A DNA stretch of 64,000 nucleotides, taken from an uncultured Ruminiclostridium sp. (GTDB lineage Bacteria; Bacillota; Clostridia; Oscillospirales; Ruminococcaceae). The notes below the pieces were generated by a model. That model searched no databases, was not told the DNA's origin, and was given only the letters and a program-made list of their open reading frames with translations. Position 1 is the first letter of the stretch. Each line of letters starts with the position of its first letter. Shown here piece by piece: positions 9,144-17,310 of this stretch. The DNA is taken from NCBI GenBank assembly GCA_947623915.1, contig CANQIB010000011.1:1-64000 (forward strand), written 5' to 3'. A program made the translations under genes and the position numbers.

Positions 9144-9161
9144 TATGCGTTTATATGCATA
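9144..9161. promoter_or_regulatory. Candidate ARG box (ArgR/AhrC operator)
   Basis: TATGCGTTTATATGCATA is an 18-base imperfect palindrome of ARG-box size, next to the argG -35 element. The neighbouring AT-rich DNA has further TGAAT half-sites, including two TTGAATTTTT copies at 9187-9196 and 9207-9216. No argR gene is in the window, so binding is inferred. Confidence 0.45.
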
Positions 9162-9220
9162 TTATACTGTATAAAATGTATATTTATTGAATTTTTGCAA
9201 AAATTGTTGAATTTTTCGGA

Positions 9221-9249
9221 TTGACATAAACGAAAAATAGGGATATAAT
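9221..9249 (+). promoter_or_regulatory. Consensus promoter of the XRE regulator gene
   Basis: TTGACA (9221-9226) and TATAAT (9244-9249) with a 17-base spacer form a perfect sigma-A promoter about 30 bases before the XRE gene. The TTGAATTTTT repeats just upstream could be operators. Confidence 0.8.
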
Positions 9250-9279
9250 AACATCAGGAGCTGAAAAGGAGGACGGAAA

Positions 9280-9666
9280 ATGCTGCTTACCGAGAAACTT
9301 GAGGTACTTATAAAACGAAAAGGGTATAAGAAAACGGAATTTGCGGACGAGGCGGGTATAACCTACCGCGCTTTGGCAAACTATCTTAACGGCAGCAGAA
9401 AGCCGCGGGGACAGATACTTGTCAAAATGGCGCAGATACTGGATACCGACCCGCAGGAGCTGGCGGACGGCGCGGACATAGTCCTTTCCTCCGACGAAAA
9501 ACTGTATTTTTACGGCAGCTCGGACAAAAAGCTGTTGGAGGAAGCGGACGAGATACTCCAAAGGCTGAACGGTATTTTTTCCTCCGATATGGACGAAAAG
9601 GACAAGACCTCGTTTTTCAACTGCATCGCGGAAAAATATTTCTCCTCCAAAACAAAAAAGGGTTGA
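9280..9666 (+). CDS. XRE-family DNA-binding regulator
   Basis: This is a 128-residue protein with a single N-terminal Cro/CI-type helix-turn-helix (residues 3-62: KTEFADEAGITYRALANYL, then KPRGQILVKMAQIL). The C-terminal half is charged and partly helical with no recognised ligand domain. AAGGAGG stands before the ATG. Its perfect promoter implies steady expression, perhaps with self-repression. Targets are unknown; it lies divergent from argG and 69 bases before the arsR-type gene, so either neighbour could be regulated. Confidence 0.85.
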   Translation: MLLTEKLEVLIKRKGYKKTEFADEAGITYRALANYLNGSRKPRGQILVKMAQILDTDPQELADGADIVLSSDEKLYFYGSSDKKLLEEADEILQRLNGIFSSDMDEKDKTSFFNCIAEKYFSSKTKKG

Positions 9667-9691
9667 CAAACCGAAAAGAATGTGATATACT
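9663..9691 (+). promoter_or_regulatory. Promoter of the arsR-type metal sensor gene
   Basis: TTGACA (9663-9668) and TATACT (9686-9691) are 17 bases apart. The -35 element overlaps the end of the XRE gene. Confidence 0.78.
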
Positions 9692-9703
9692 CAAGATGAA
9701 CGG

Positions 9704-9719
9704 TTGAACAATCGTTCAA
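9704..9719. promoter_or_regulatory. ArsR-type operator 1
   Basis: TTGAAC-AATC-GTTCAA is a perfect inverted repeat just downstream of the -10 element, where a CadC/CzrA-type repressor would block initiation. A related site lies before the ATPase gene at 10303-10318. Confidence 0.7.
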
Positions 9720-9735
9720 ATGAAAGGACTTTACA

Positions 9736-10107
9736 ATGCCTATCTCCGAAAACGAAAAAGATACCGATATATGCCGCGTGAACGTGATACACGACGACGT
9801 GGTAGCCAAGGTGCGGGAAAGCACGTTGGAAAAAGAGCAGTTTGAAAAGCTGTCGGCGTTTTTCAAGGCGATAAGCGACGAAACGCGGATAAAGATACTG
9901 TATTCGCTTTCGATATCCAAAATGTGCGTATGCGACCTTGCGGCGCTGCTCGGTATGACGGTATCGGCTATCTCTCATCAGTTGAGGGTGCTGCGCGCCG
10001 CTCAGCTGGTCAAGACCGAAAAGCAAGGCAAAGTCGTTTACTATATGCTCAGCGACGAGCACGTCAACACCGTGTTCGGAAACGCGATAGAGCATATAAT
10101 GGAGTAG
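9736..10107 (+). CDS. ArsR/SmtB-family metal sensor (CadC/CzrA-like)
   Basis: This is a 123-residue winged-helix repressor expected to release DNA on binding a soft metal such as Zn, Cd or Pb. The alpha-3N-type site is present: an N-terminal Cys in DICRV and the pair CVC in KMCVCDLA (near residues 65-67). The C-terminal helix also carries the full alpha-5 pattern D-x-H-x10-H-x2-E (DEH ... H-IM-E), so both known metal-site classes seem intact, as in CadC. It is followed by a P1B ATPase with a matching operator. Which metals it senses is inferred. Confidence 0.9.
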   Translation: MPISENEKDTDICRVNVIHDDVVAKVRESTLEKEQFEKLSAFFKAISDETRIKILYSLSISKMCVCDLAALLGMTVSAISHQLRVLRAAQLVKTEKQGKVVYYMLSDEHVNTVFGNAIEHIME

Positions 10108-10160
10108 CGAGGTTTCCCCGCCGCGGCGCGTTTAGGCGCGTTGCCGCAAAAAAAGGCGAT

Positions 10161-10224
10161 ATTGCACGGTACACTTTATTGTACGGTACACTTTATTGTA
10201 CGGTACACTTTATTGTACGGTACA
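10161..10224. repeat. 17-bp tandem repeat, 3.8 copies, in the metal-resistance intergenic region
   Basis: The unit ATTGTACGGTACACTTT occurs at 10161-10177 (one mismatch), 10178-10194 and 10195-10211, then partially at 10212-10224. Each unit holds GTAC-type dyads. It lies between the metal sensor and its ATPase. A multi-site binding region or simple slippage repeat are both possible. Confidence 0.85.
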
Positions 10225-10302
10225 AGTCGAGGTACTGCCGCCAAGGGCAATATATTGATTTTGCGGGCGGCGCTGTAAGTCGTTATTTTTTTGAGAACAT
10301 AT

Positions 10303-10318
10303 TTGAACATTTGCTCAA
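10303..10318. promoter_or_regulatory. ArsR-type operator 2, before the P-type ATPase
   Basis: TTGAAC-ATTT-GCTCAA is an imperfect inverted repeat resembling operator 1. A weak possible promoter, TTGCGG (10261-10266) and TATTTT (10284-10289) with 17 bases between, would place this site in the early transcribed region. This suggests the ATPase has its own sensor-controlled transcription. Confidence 0.55.
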
Positions 10319-10345
10319 TTATTTAATTTAAAAACGGAGGCTGTT

Positions 10346-12430
10346 ATGGAATACAGGTACATCCTTGAGGGACTGGACTGCGCGCATTGCGCCGAGGAAA
10401 TACGCTCGGCGGTGGAGCGGGCGGATAAAATAAACGGCGCGGGCGTAAACTTTATGCAAAAGGAGCTTACCGTAAGCGCGGATATATCCGACGAGGAGAG
10501 TTTATTCTCACGGGTGGAAAAAATAGTCAAGTCGATAGAGCCGGACGTTTCCGTGATACGAAAAAAAGATTACACAGAGCAAAAAGAAAGCCACACCGCC
10601 GAGATAATAAGGCTGTCGGTATCAGCGGCGCTGTTCGCAGCGGGGATACTGACCGAGCATTTGTCCGGCTGCGTCGGCGCGGGGCATATCGCCGCGTTAG
10701 TGATGTATCTCATCTCTTATCTTATGAATACCGTTGAAGTCGCGATAGGCGCGGTAAAAGCGTTGGCGCAGCGCAGCTTCTTTAACGAAAATACTCTGAT
10801 GCTCATTGCGAGCATAGGCGCGATAGCTTTGGGAGAATATGAGGAAGCGGTGGCGGTCATGCTGTTTTACGCCGTGGGAGAATTTTTCCAAGGTCTTGCG
10901 GTCAACCGTTCGCGCCGCAGTATCAACGCGCTTATAAAGACGCGGCCGGAAACCGCCGAGCTGCTGAGGGACGGAGAATACGTCACCGTTTCGCCGGAGG
11001 AGGTTCCGACAGGCTCGGTGATCAGGATACGCGCTGGCGAGAAAATACCGCTGGACGGAGTGATAATAAGCGGCTCTACCTGCGTTGACACCTCGGCGCT
11101 TACCGGCGAAAGCATGCCGCGTGACGTTGAGGAAAACGACGAGGTAAAGGCGGGTACGGTCAATCTGACCGGCACGGTCACGGTAAGGACCACCTCGGTA
11201 TTTTCCGACACGGCGGTATACAAAATGCTGGAGAGCGTTGAGCGCGCGGCGGAAAAAAAGACAAAGACCGAAAACTTCATCACGGTCTTTGCAAAATATT
11301 ACACTCCCGCCGTCGTCGGGCTTGCGGTGCTGCTGGCACTGATACCGCCGCTGTTTACGGGATTTGACTTCGGAACATGGATACAGCGCGGGCTTATCTT
11401 CCTTGTGGTTTCCTGCCCCTGCGCGCTGGTAATATCCGTACCTATGGGATATTTTGCCGGAATAGGCAGAGCCTCCTCAAAGGGCATACTGGTAAAGGGC
11501 AGCAATTATCTTGAGGCCTTTTCCAAAGCGGGCACGGTCATGTTTGACAAGACCGGCACGCTTACCGAGGGCAGCTTCAAAGTATCGGGACTTTTCCCGA
11601 ACGGCATATCCGAGGAGGAATTGCTGGAAACGGCGGCTTACGCGGAAAGCTGCAGCTCCCACCCGATAGCGGTATCGGTCACGGGCGCGTACGGCAAGCC
11701 GATAGACGCTGGCAGGCTCGATTCCTGCGAGGAAACGGCGGGAAAGGGAGTCCGTGCCGTTACGGACGGGGCTGAGGTGCTTTGTGGAAACGCGAAATTC
11801 CTGTCGGAAAACGGTATATCCTGCGAGGAACATTCCGGCACCGTGCTGTATGTGGCTAAGAACGGGAAATATATCGGCTGCATAACCGTATCCGACACGG
11901 TAAAGCCCACCGCCGTCGAGCTTATAGCCGACCTCAAACGGCGCAAAATAAAGCCCGTTATGCTTACCGGCGACAGCAAAGAAGCAGCCGCCGTTACAGC
12001 GCACGAGCTTGGTATAGACGAATATTACGGCGGGCTTTTGCCGGAGGATAAGCGCAGCGCGATAGAACGCGAAAAAGCGCTGCTCGACGGCAAAAAACGC
12101 GTCATTTTCGTGGGCGACGGGATAAACGACGCGCCGGTGATAGCGCAGGCGGACGTCGGCGTCGCGATGGGCGCGGGCTCGGACAGCGCGATAGAGACCT
12201 CCGACGCGGTGCTTATGAACGGCGACCCCGCCAAGCTGTCCGACGCGATAGACCTAAGCCGCGCCACCAACGCCATAGTAAAGCAGAACATCGTATTCGC
12301 CCTCGGCGTAAAGCTGGTGATACAGGTGCTGGGCGTACTGGGACTTGCGAATATGTGGGCTGCGGTATTCGCGGACGTGGGCGTTGCGATATTGGCGATA
12401 CTCAATTCGCTGAGGCTGCTTAAAAAGTGA
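10346..12430 (+). CDS. cadA: P1B-type metal-exporting ATPase (CadA/ZntA type)
   Basis: This inner-membrane pump exports Zn, Cd or Pb at the cost of ATP. The 694-residue protein has an N-terminal heavy-metal-associated domain with GLDCAHC (residues 9-15), transmembrane helices, the actuator loop TGES, the ion-path motif CPC at 357-359, the phosphorylated Asp401 in DKTGT, an SSHP motif in the nucleotide domain, and the hinge VGDGINDAP. CPC with one HMA domain fits Zn/Cd/Pb pumps; Cu pumps also have CPC, but the adjacent CadC-like sensor favours Zn/Cd/Pb. It converges on nspC with no gap. Confidence 0.93.
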   Translation: MEYRYILEGLDCAHCAEEIRSAVERADKINGAGVNFMQKELTVSADISDEESLFSRVEKIVKSIEPDVSVIRKKDYTEQKESHTAEIIRLSVSAALFAAGILTEHLSGCVGAGHIAALVMYLISYLMNTVEVAIGAVKALAQRSFFNENTLMLIASIGAIALGEYEEAVAVMLFYAVGEFFQGLAVNRSRRSINALIKTRPETAELLRDGEYVTVSPEEVPTGSVIRIRAGEKIPLDGVIISGSTCVDTSALTGESMPRDVEENDEVKAGTVNLTGTVTVRTTSVFSDTAVYKMLESVERAAEKKTKTENFITVFAKYYTPAVVGLAVLLALIPPLFTGFDFGTWIQRGLIFLVVSCPCALVISVPMGYFAGIGRASSKGILVKGSNYLEAFSKAGTVMFDKTGTLTEGSFKVSGLFPNGISEEELLETAAYAESCSSHPIAVSVTGAYGKPIDAGRLDSCEETAGKGVRAVTDGAEVLCGNAKFLSENGISCEEHSGTVLYVAKNGKYIGCITVSDTVKPTAVELIADLKRRKIKPVMLTGDSKEAAAVTAHELGIDEYYGGLLPEDKRSAIEREKALLDGKKRVIFVGDGINDAPVIAQADVGVAMGAGSDSAIETSDAVLMNGDPAKLSDAIDLSRATNAIVKQNIVFALGVKLVIQVLGVLGLANMWAAVFADVGVAILAILNSLRLLKK

Positions 12431-13603
12431 TCACAGCCTGCTCAGAAAATCCTCATAGCCGAAGCTCTTTACTTCCTTTGCACGGCCGTCCCGCGCAAGA
12501 TATATCGAGGGCAGCGGCATACCGTTGAAGGTGTTGTTCTTGCACATGGAATATATCGCCATATCGCAGAACACCAGTCTGTCCCCCGCTTTGAGCGGTC
12601 GGTCAAAGGAATAATCCCCCGTGACGTCCCCCGCAAGGCAGGTCGGACCTCCGAGAGTATAGGTATAGTTTTTTTCGCCCGCCGCTCCGGCGGGCTTTGC
12701 GCCGTTTTCAAGCAGGACGGGACGGTAGGGCATTTCCAGCACGTCCGGCGCATGGCAGGCGGCGGACATATCGGTTATCGCCTTGTCGTATTCGCCGTCC
12801 GTGCCGCCGTCTATCACGTCCAGTACGGTGGTAACTAGAAATCCCGCGTTCAGCGCGACCGCCTCGCCCGGTTCAAGATACACCGTCAGCGAATATTTGT
12901 TCCTGAAATGCTCTATCACGCGGCACAGCGTTTCTATATCGTAATCCTCGCGCGTTATATGATGTCCCCCGCCGAAGTTTATCCAGCTCATCTTTTCCAG
13001 AAACCCGCCGAACTGTCTTTCCACCTCCTCGGCGGTCAGCTTCAGCGCGTCGGAATTTTGCTCGCACAGCGTATGAAAATGCAGTCCGCTTATACCCTCA
13101 AGTCCGTATAACGCCGCCTCCTTTTCAAACGACGGCAGCGTCTGCCCCAACCGCGAGCCTTTAGCGCAGGGGTCGTATATCTCATGCCCTTTCTGGGTGG
13201 AAAAGCGCGGATTTATCCTCACGCCGCATTCCTTGCCGGAAAGGGCGTTTTTGAACATATCGTACTGCCGTATCGAATTGAAAACAAAATGGTCGGCGTA
13301 CCGCGCCAGCTCCTCCATCTGTTCGGCGCTGTATGCGGGGGAATATACATGAGTTTCCCCGCCGAATTTCTCATGTCCGAGCCTTGCTTCAAACAAGCCG
13401 CTCGCCGCAGTACCGTCCAGTCTGTCTTTAAGCAGCGGGTACGCCGAATACATGGAAAACGCCTTTTGCGCAAGCAGTATCTTACAGCCCGTGCGTTTTG
13501 ATACGGAGCAAAGTATATCGGCGTTTCGGCTCAGATATTCTTCCTCCGTAACGTAGCACGGAGTTTTGACGCTGTATATATCAAATGTCGGTGTTCTCAT
13601 CAC
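12431..13603 (-). CDS. nspC: Carboxynorspermidine/carboxyspermidine decarboxylase
   Basis: This PLP enzyme of the alanine-racemase-fold decarboxylase family removes CO2 from carboxy(nor)spermidine to make spermidine or norspermidine. The 390-residue protein shows the PLP Lys in LLAQKAFS near residue 47, the HFHTLCEQNSD block, SWINFGGGHH and the late active-site Cys in GGPTCLAGD. The partner dehydrogenase is not in the window. It starts inside the last codons of the radical SAM gene (23-base overlap), so the two are probably co-transcribed. In gut Clostridia this route usually yields spermidine. Confidence 0.93.
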   Translation of the reverse strand: MMRTPTFDIYSVKTPCYVTEEEYLSRNADILCSVSKRTGCKILLAQKAFSMYSAYPLLKDRLDGTAASGLFEARLGHEKFGGETHVYSPAYSAEQMEELARYADHFVFNSIRQYDMFKNALSGKECGVRINPRFSTQKGHEIYDPCAKGSRLGQTLPSFEKEAALYGLEGISGLHFHTLCEQNSDALKLTAEEVERQFGGFLEKMSWINFGGGHHITREDYDIETLCRVIEHFRNKYSLTVYLEPGEAVALNAGFLVTTVLDVIDGGTDGEYDKAITDMSAACHAPDVLEMPYRPVLLENGAKPAGAAGEKNYTYTLGGPTCLAGDVTGDYSFDRPLKAGDRLVFCDMAIYSMCKNNTFNGMPLPSIYLARDGRAKEVKSFGYEDFLSRL

Positions 13604-14546
13604 AAAGCCCCTTTTTATATTTTTTGCCCTGCCAAGTATCCTCCCGCGCCATTAAGCGGTCTATCCCGCCCAGCACGGCTATCTTGTTGCGGCTCCACAG
13701 CGGCGCGGTCAGGGTGCGCTTGTCGCCGTCGCCCGTCAGCCGCTCTATAACACATTCCGGTGGGAGAAGTTCAAGCTGCCGTACCGTTACCGAAATGTAA
13801 TTATCCATGCTCATCGGGATATATTCCCCTTTGAGATACATATTTTCAAGCGGAGTGCCTTTTAAGACGTGCAGCAAATGTATCTTCACCGCGTCGGGAC
13901 GAAGCTGTCCCAGCACCCGCGCGGTTTTGAGCATATCCTCCTCGCTTTCCTCCGGCAGTCCGTTTATGATATGCACGCACACTCTGAGCCCCGCGTCTTT
14001 AAGCATTTTATAGCCGTTCAGAAAATCCCCGAAGGTGTGACAGCGGTTTATCAGCAGGGCGGTACGGTCATGCACCGTCTGCAATCCCAGCTCCACCGTA
14101 AGCGGCAGCCGTTTGTCAAATTCGCAAAGCAGTTTTATCTTTGCCTCATCTATACAGTCCGCCCGCGTGGCTATCGCCGCGCCGACCGTGCCGAAATCCT
14201 CCGCCGCCCGCAGCATATCCTTTATTGTTTCGTCGGGAACATAGGTATTGCTCCCCGCCTGAAAATACGCGATAATGCCGCTGTTCGGGTGCTTTTGACA
14301 TATCCTGTCACGTTCCGCCGTGAGCTGCGCGGTCACGCTGCCGTAAACATCGCCGTCGATACGGCGGGCGAAATAACGGCTGTTTTCCAAACAAAAAATA
14401 CAGCCGCCGACGCCTTTCGTCCCGTCGCGGTTCGGACAGCCCGAACCCGCGTCCACAGCCGCCTTGTACACCTTTGCGCCGTACCTTTGCTTATTGTAAA
14501 AGCTCAGCGTATGGTAACGCTTGTTGTCGTCGGAATATGCAAACAC
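13581..14546 (-). CDS. Radical SAM protein, YhcC/TIGR01212 family
   Basis: This is a 321-residue radical SAM protein. The cluster Cys residues are in GCPNRDG...GGCIFC, spaced as C-x11-C-x2-C, characteristic of the YhcC family and unlike the usual C-x3-C-x2-C. The function of the family is not firmly established; links to tRNA or archaeosine-like modification have been suggested. I chose GTG at 14546 because GGGAGG precedes it at good spacing and homology begins just after; an upstream in-frame ATG at 14654 would cross the divergent promoter. Confidence 0.88.
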   Translation of the reverse strand: MFAYSDDNKRYHTLSFYNKQRYGAKVYKAAVDAGSGCPNRDGTKGVGGCIFCLENSRYFARRIDGDVYGSVTAQLTAERDRICQKHPNSGIIAYFQAGSNTYVPDETIKDMLRAAEDFGTVGAAIATRADCIDEAKIKLLCEFDKRLPLTVELGLQTVHDRTALLINRCHTFGDFLNGYKMLKDAGLRVCVHIINGLPEESEEDMLKTARVLGQLRPDAVKIHLLHVLKGTPLENMYLKGEYIPMSMDNYISVTVRQLELLPPECVIERLTGDGDKRTLTAPLWSRNKIAVLGGIDRLMAREDTWQGKKYKKGLCDENTDI

Positions 14547-14595
14547 AGTTCCTCCCTCTCGCCGTTTTCCCCGCGAATTTTGCCGACGCTGTCTA

Positions 14596-14624
14596 TTGAC
14601 ATTAAAAAAACAGAAGTGTATAAT
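14596..14624 (+). promoter_or_regulatory. Consensus promoter before the zinc-ribbon membrane protein
   Basis: TTGACA (14596-14601) and TATAAT (14619-14624) with a 17-base spacer form a perfect sigma-A promoter, 58 bases before the ATG. Confidence 0.8.
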
Positions 14625-14681
14625 AATATATTGAAAGCGTTCCGACGCTCTCATATAAAAAAATTACGGAGGTATATATCA

Positions 14682-15302
14682 ATGGCATTTTGTCCCAAAT
14701 GCGGCACCGAATATACGGAAGGCACGCGCTTTTGCGGCGTATGCGGAGCCAATTTAGAGCCCGCCGCTCAGGAAACGCCGGCGCCGACCTATACTCCCAT
14801 AGTAAATAGGAGCTTTTTTGATAAACTGCTCGATACAAAGGACGTTACCGCCGAATGTGACCCTGCCGACATCCAAAACAACAAGGTGGTAGCGATACTG
14901 GGCTACTGCGCGTCTTTCGCTTATCTTCTGCTCGCGTGGTTCACCGTGTCGATGTTCGGCGTTATATTAGCCGCAGGATTTTTGATAGCTCCCATACTCA
15001 TGGCGAAAAATTCAAAGTTCCTGCACTTTCACGCGACGCAGGCGATCACCCTTTTACTTACCACCATCATCGTACAGATATTTGACGGCACTCTTTCCTC
15101 ATGGTGTTTCCTATTGCTGTTCAACCCCTGGGCGGCAGGTCCGCAGGTAGCGGGAACGATAATTTCCTGGCTGATACACGTTGTCTTTATGGCAATACCC
15201 GTTATTATAGGCATTTTCGGAATAATAAACGCCGCTCAAGGCAAGGCGAAAGCGCTGCCGCTGATAGGGCGTATCCAAGTAATAATAGACAGCAAAAAGT
15301 AA
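14682..15302 (+). CDS. Zinc-ribbon membrane protein (DUF4870-like)
   Basis: This is a 206-residue protein. It starts with a zinc ribbon (FCPKCG...FCGVCG, residues 3-21), then a linker, then about three to four hydrophobic segments from residue 65 on. The segment FLHFHATQAI resembles DUF4870-type small membrane proteins. I start at the ATG after GGAGGT; the much longer upstream frame runs antisense through the radical SAM gene. It has its own perfect promoter and a strong terminator, so it is monocistronic. Function unknown. Confidence 0.85.
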   Translation: MAFCPKCGTEYTEGTRFCGVCGANLEPAAQETPAPTYTPIVNRSFFDKLLDTKDVTAECDPADIQNNKVVAILGYCASFAYLLLAWFTVSMFGVILAAGFLIAPILMAKNSKFLHFHATQAITLLLTTIIVQIFDGTLSSWCFLLLFNPWAAGPQVAGTIISWLIHVVFMAIPVIIGIFGIINAAQGKAKALPLIGRIQVIIDSKK

Positions 15303-15308
15303 AGCGCA

Positions 15309-15342
15309 AAGATCTCCGCCCGAAACGGCGGGGATCTTTTTT
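15309..15342 (+). terminator. Terminator of the zinc-ribbon gene
   Basis: AAGATCTCCGCC pairs with GGCGGGGATCTT around CGAAAC, followed by T-rich DNA, directly after the stop at 15302. Confidence 0.85.
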
Positions 15343-15397
15343 ATAGGAAAAGCAGTCTTTGTTAGCTCTATGCCTAGGGTTGGACTCCCGTATGCCT

Positions 15398-15440
15398 AAA
15401 CTTGCCGAAACCGCCCTGCGGCGGTTTCGGTAAGTTTTTT
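15398..15440. terminator. 18-bp hairpin between converging genes
   Basis: Bases 15398-15415 pair with 15420-15437 around a CTGC loop, with one G-T wobble. T-rich sequence follows on the plus strand. It lies behind the VanY stop (minus strand) and probably serves as a two-way terminator. The preceding CCCGTATGCC motif resembles the start of the element at 55264. Confidence 0.65.
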
Positions 15441-15461
15441 ATGTAAAATTTATACGCCGAG

Positions 15462-17111
15462 TCAATCCTGATATACGGAGGATATTCCGAGATATTCTTC
15501 AAGGGTAAGCCCGCTTTCGTACACGGTCTTGGCGATATCCTTACCCAGCCAGCGGACGTGCCACGGCTCATACATATAGCCCGTTACGTCCTCCTTGCCT
15601 TCGGGATAGCGTATGATAAACCCGTACTTCCAGCAGTTATCCTTCAGCCAAATGCCCTCCGGCGTGTTGGCAAAGGCGTAATCCACCCAGTTAAGGTCGA
15701 ACGCATAGCCCGTCTGGTGTTCGGAATGACCGGGGCGCGCGGAATATCTGTCCGCTTCCGCCTGACCGTCGGACTCGACATATCCCCAGTACAGCCCGTA
15801 CTGTGTATCATATGAGCGGTAGCCGGATACGATATAAAGCTCCAGTCCCTCCTGATATGCCGCGGACTGCATTTCGTAAAACGCATTGATAGCGTCGTCC
15901 TGAACGCCGGGGTCGTAATCCGCCGGCAGAGAATAGGTCTTGTTGGCTATCATTATTCCGTTTACATACGTTATCCCGTCTACCGTTTCTATCACAGGCT
16001 CGCTGCCGACAGGCGGCAGCACGGGTTCTGGAGCGGAGCTGCTTTCGGGCGGCGTGGTTATCACAAACGGGTCGATGACCGTAAGAGCTATTTCCGCCGT
16101 TATGCTGTCATCGTAATAATATACCGCGCTTATCCTACATTCTCCCGCGGAATTTGCGGTTATCACACCGTATTCGTCCACCGACGCGACGTCGCGGTCG
16201 GAGGTGTAGAATACCGAATATTTCGTATCTATATTGTCCGGCTCGTAAATGAGCGTGGTTTCATAGCTCTCCCCCACGTTGAGCGTCAGCTCCGTTTCGG
16301 AAAACGCCATGCTCTCCGCTTTTTCGGGGTCGCTCACCGTAACGGCGATATCGCGGCTTATTCCCGATACCTCGTCTTTGACGGTCACCGTCGCTTCTCC
16401 GCTGCCCTCGGCGGTTATCTTGCCGTCCTTGACCTTTGCCACATTTTCGTCCGAGCTGCTCCAGACTATTTTTTTATCCGCGGCGTCGGCGGGCGTAAAG
16501 GTCAAAGTCACCTCGGCGTCATCGCCGGTCATCATTTCCAGCTTACTTTGCGATATTTCAAAAGAGGATAACGCGTCCCGTTCCACCGTCACTTTACATT
16601 CGGCGATAAGCTCTCCGCTCTTGGCGGTTATGACGGCATTGCCCTGCTTTACGCCCTTGACTACGCCGTTTTCCACCGTTGCGACCTTTTCGTCCGATGA
16701 AGAATACGAAACCGCATACTTTACATCGGACGGTTCTGTCACCACTTTAAGGGAAACGGTATGCCCCGCTCTTAAAGTCACGTCATGTTCCTCAAAGCGC
16801 AGAGCCTGTATAGATTCTTCGCTTTGACCCATAAACAGCAGCACGCCGGTAACTATGCAAAGCACTATAAGTATCGCTATACCGCTGTACAGCATTATGT
16901 TGCCTATAAGGCGGTTGCGTTTTTTTGTGTCGGTCTCGTCGGACAGCTCGTCTTCTTCCTCATCTTCCTCCGACGTATCATAACTCAGTCCCACAAGCTC
17001 GTCCTCGGTTTCCAGCTTGTGCCGACCCTCTTTGCTGAACAAAGACTCAAAGTCAATATCTTCGGTTTGTCTGTCGTTTGTTTGCTCGTTTGTTGGTAAT
17101 TTTGTTTCCAT
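15462..17111 (-). CDS. VanY-family D,D-carboxypeptidase with three Ig-like domains
   Basis: This 549-residue protein is anchored by one transmembrane helix (residues 71-94) after an acidic cytoplasmic tail. Three BIG2-like domains follow (about 105-185, 190-275, 280-375), then a Pro/Ser linker and a C-terminal M15B VanY domain (about 420-545). Zinc ligands are visible in SEHQTGYAFD and EPWHVRW. The role is trimming terminal D-Ala from peptidoglycan stems. The nearby genes are not vancomycin-resistance genes, so this is housekeeping wall remodelling. Start ATG 17111 follows AAAGGAG; an upstream in-frame start has no such site. Confidence 0.9.
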   Translation of the reverse strand: METKLPTNEQTNDRQTEDIDFESLFSKEGRHKLETEDELVGLSYDTSEEDEEEDELSDETDTKKRNRLIGNIMLYSGIAILIVLCIVTGVLLFMGQSEESIQALRFEEHDVTLRAGHTVSLKVVTEPSDVKYAVSYSSSDEKVATVENGVVKGVKQGNAVITAKSGELIAECKVTVERDALSSFEISQSKLEMMTGDDAEVTLTFTPADAADKKIVWSSSDENVAKVKDGKITAEGSGEATVTVKDEVSGISRDIAVTVSDPEKAESMAFSETELTLNVGESYETTLIYEPDNIDTKYSVFYTSDRDVASVDEYGVITANSAGECRISAVYYYDDSITAEIALTVIDPFVITTPPESSSAPEPVLPPVGSEPVIETVDGITYVNGIMIANKTYSLPADYDPGVQDDAINAFYEMQSAAYQEGLELYIVSGYRSYDTQYGLYWGYVESDGQAEADRYSARPGHSEHQTGYAFDLNWVDYAFANTPEGIWLKDNCWKYGFIIRYPEGKEDVTGYMYEPWHVRWLGKDIAKTVYESGLTLEEYLGISSVYQD

Positions 17112-17202
17112 GATGTTAGCTCCTTTCGCATTTGTAAAAATATCGACAAATAAATTCGGGCAAACGCCCACCCTAAAATCGGCGGGCAAGCCCCATATTG
17201 AA

Positions 17203-17231
17203 ATAATAACACAATTTTCAGTTTATTTCAA
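17203..17231 (-). promoter_or_regulatory. Promoter of the VanY-family gene
   Basis: On the minus strand TTGAAA (17226-17231) and TATTAT (17203-17208) are 17 bases apart. Confidence 0.65.
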
Positions 17232-17286
17232 TAGGTGGGGGAAATTTTATGATGGCAAAAAGATACATATTTAAAAAAATAAAAAT

Positions 17287-17310
17287 GTCGCTTTCAAAGC
17301 GACCTTTTTT
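17287..17310. terminator. Small two-way hairpin with T-run
   Basis: GTCGC (17287-17291) pairs with GCGAC (17299-17303), the loop itself being self-complementary, and CTTTTTT follows; on the minus strand ATTTTTATTTTTTT follows. It separates the two divergent transcription units. Confidence 0.5.

Noticed and set aside
10161-10224. CRISPR array
   Set aside because: The 17-bp units are directly adjacent with no spacers, and no cas genes are near.
13869-14681. Long rightward reading frame upstream of the zinc-ribbon membrane protein
   Set aside because: It is antisense to the radical SAM gene; the real start at 14682 has a ribosome site and a perfect promoter between.
15462-17111. Vancomycin resistance locus
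   Set aside because: Only a VanY-family protein is present; no vanHAX-type ligase, dehydrogenase or VanRS genes are near.
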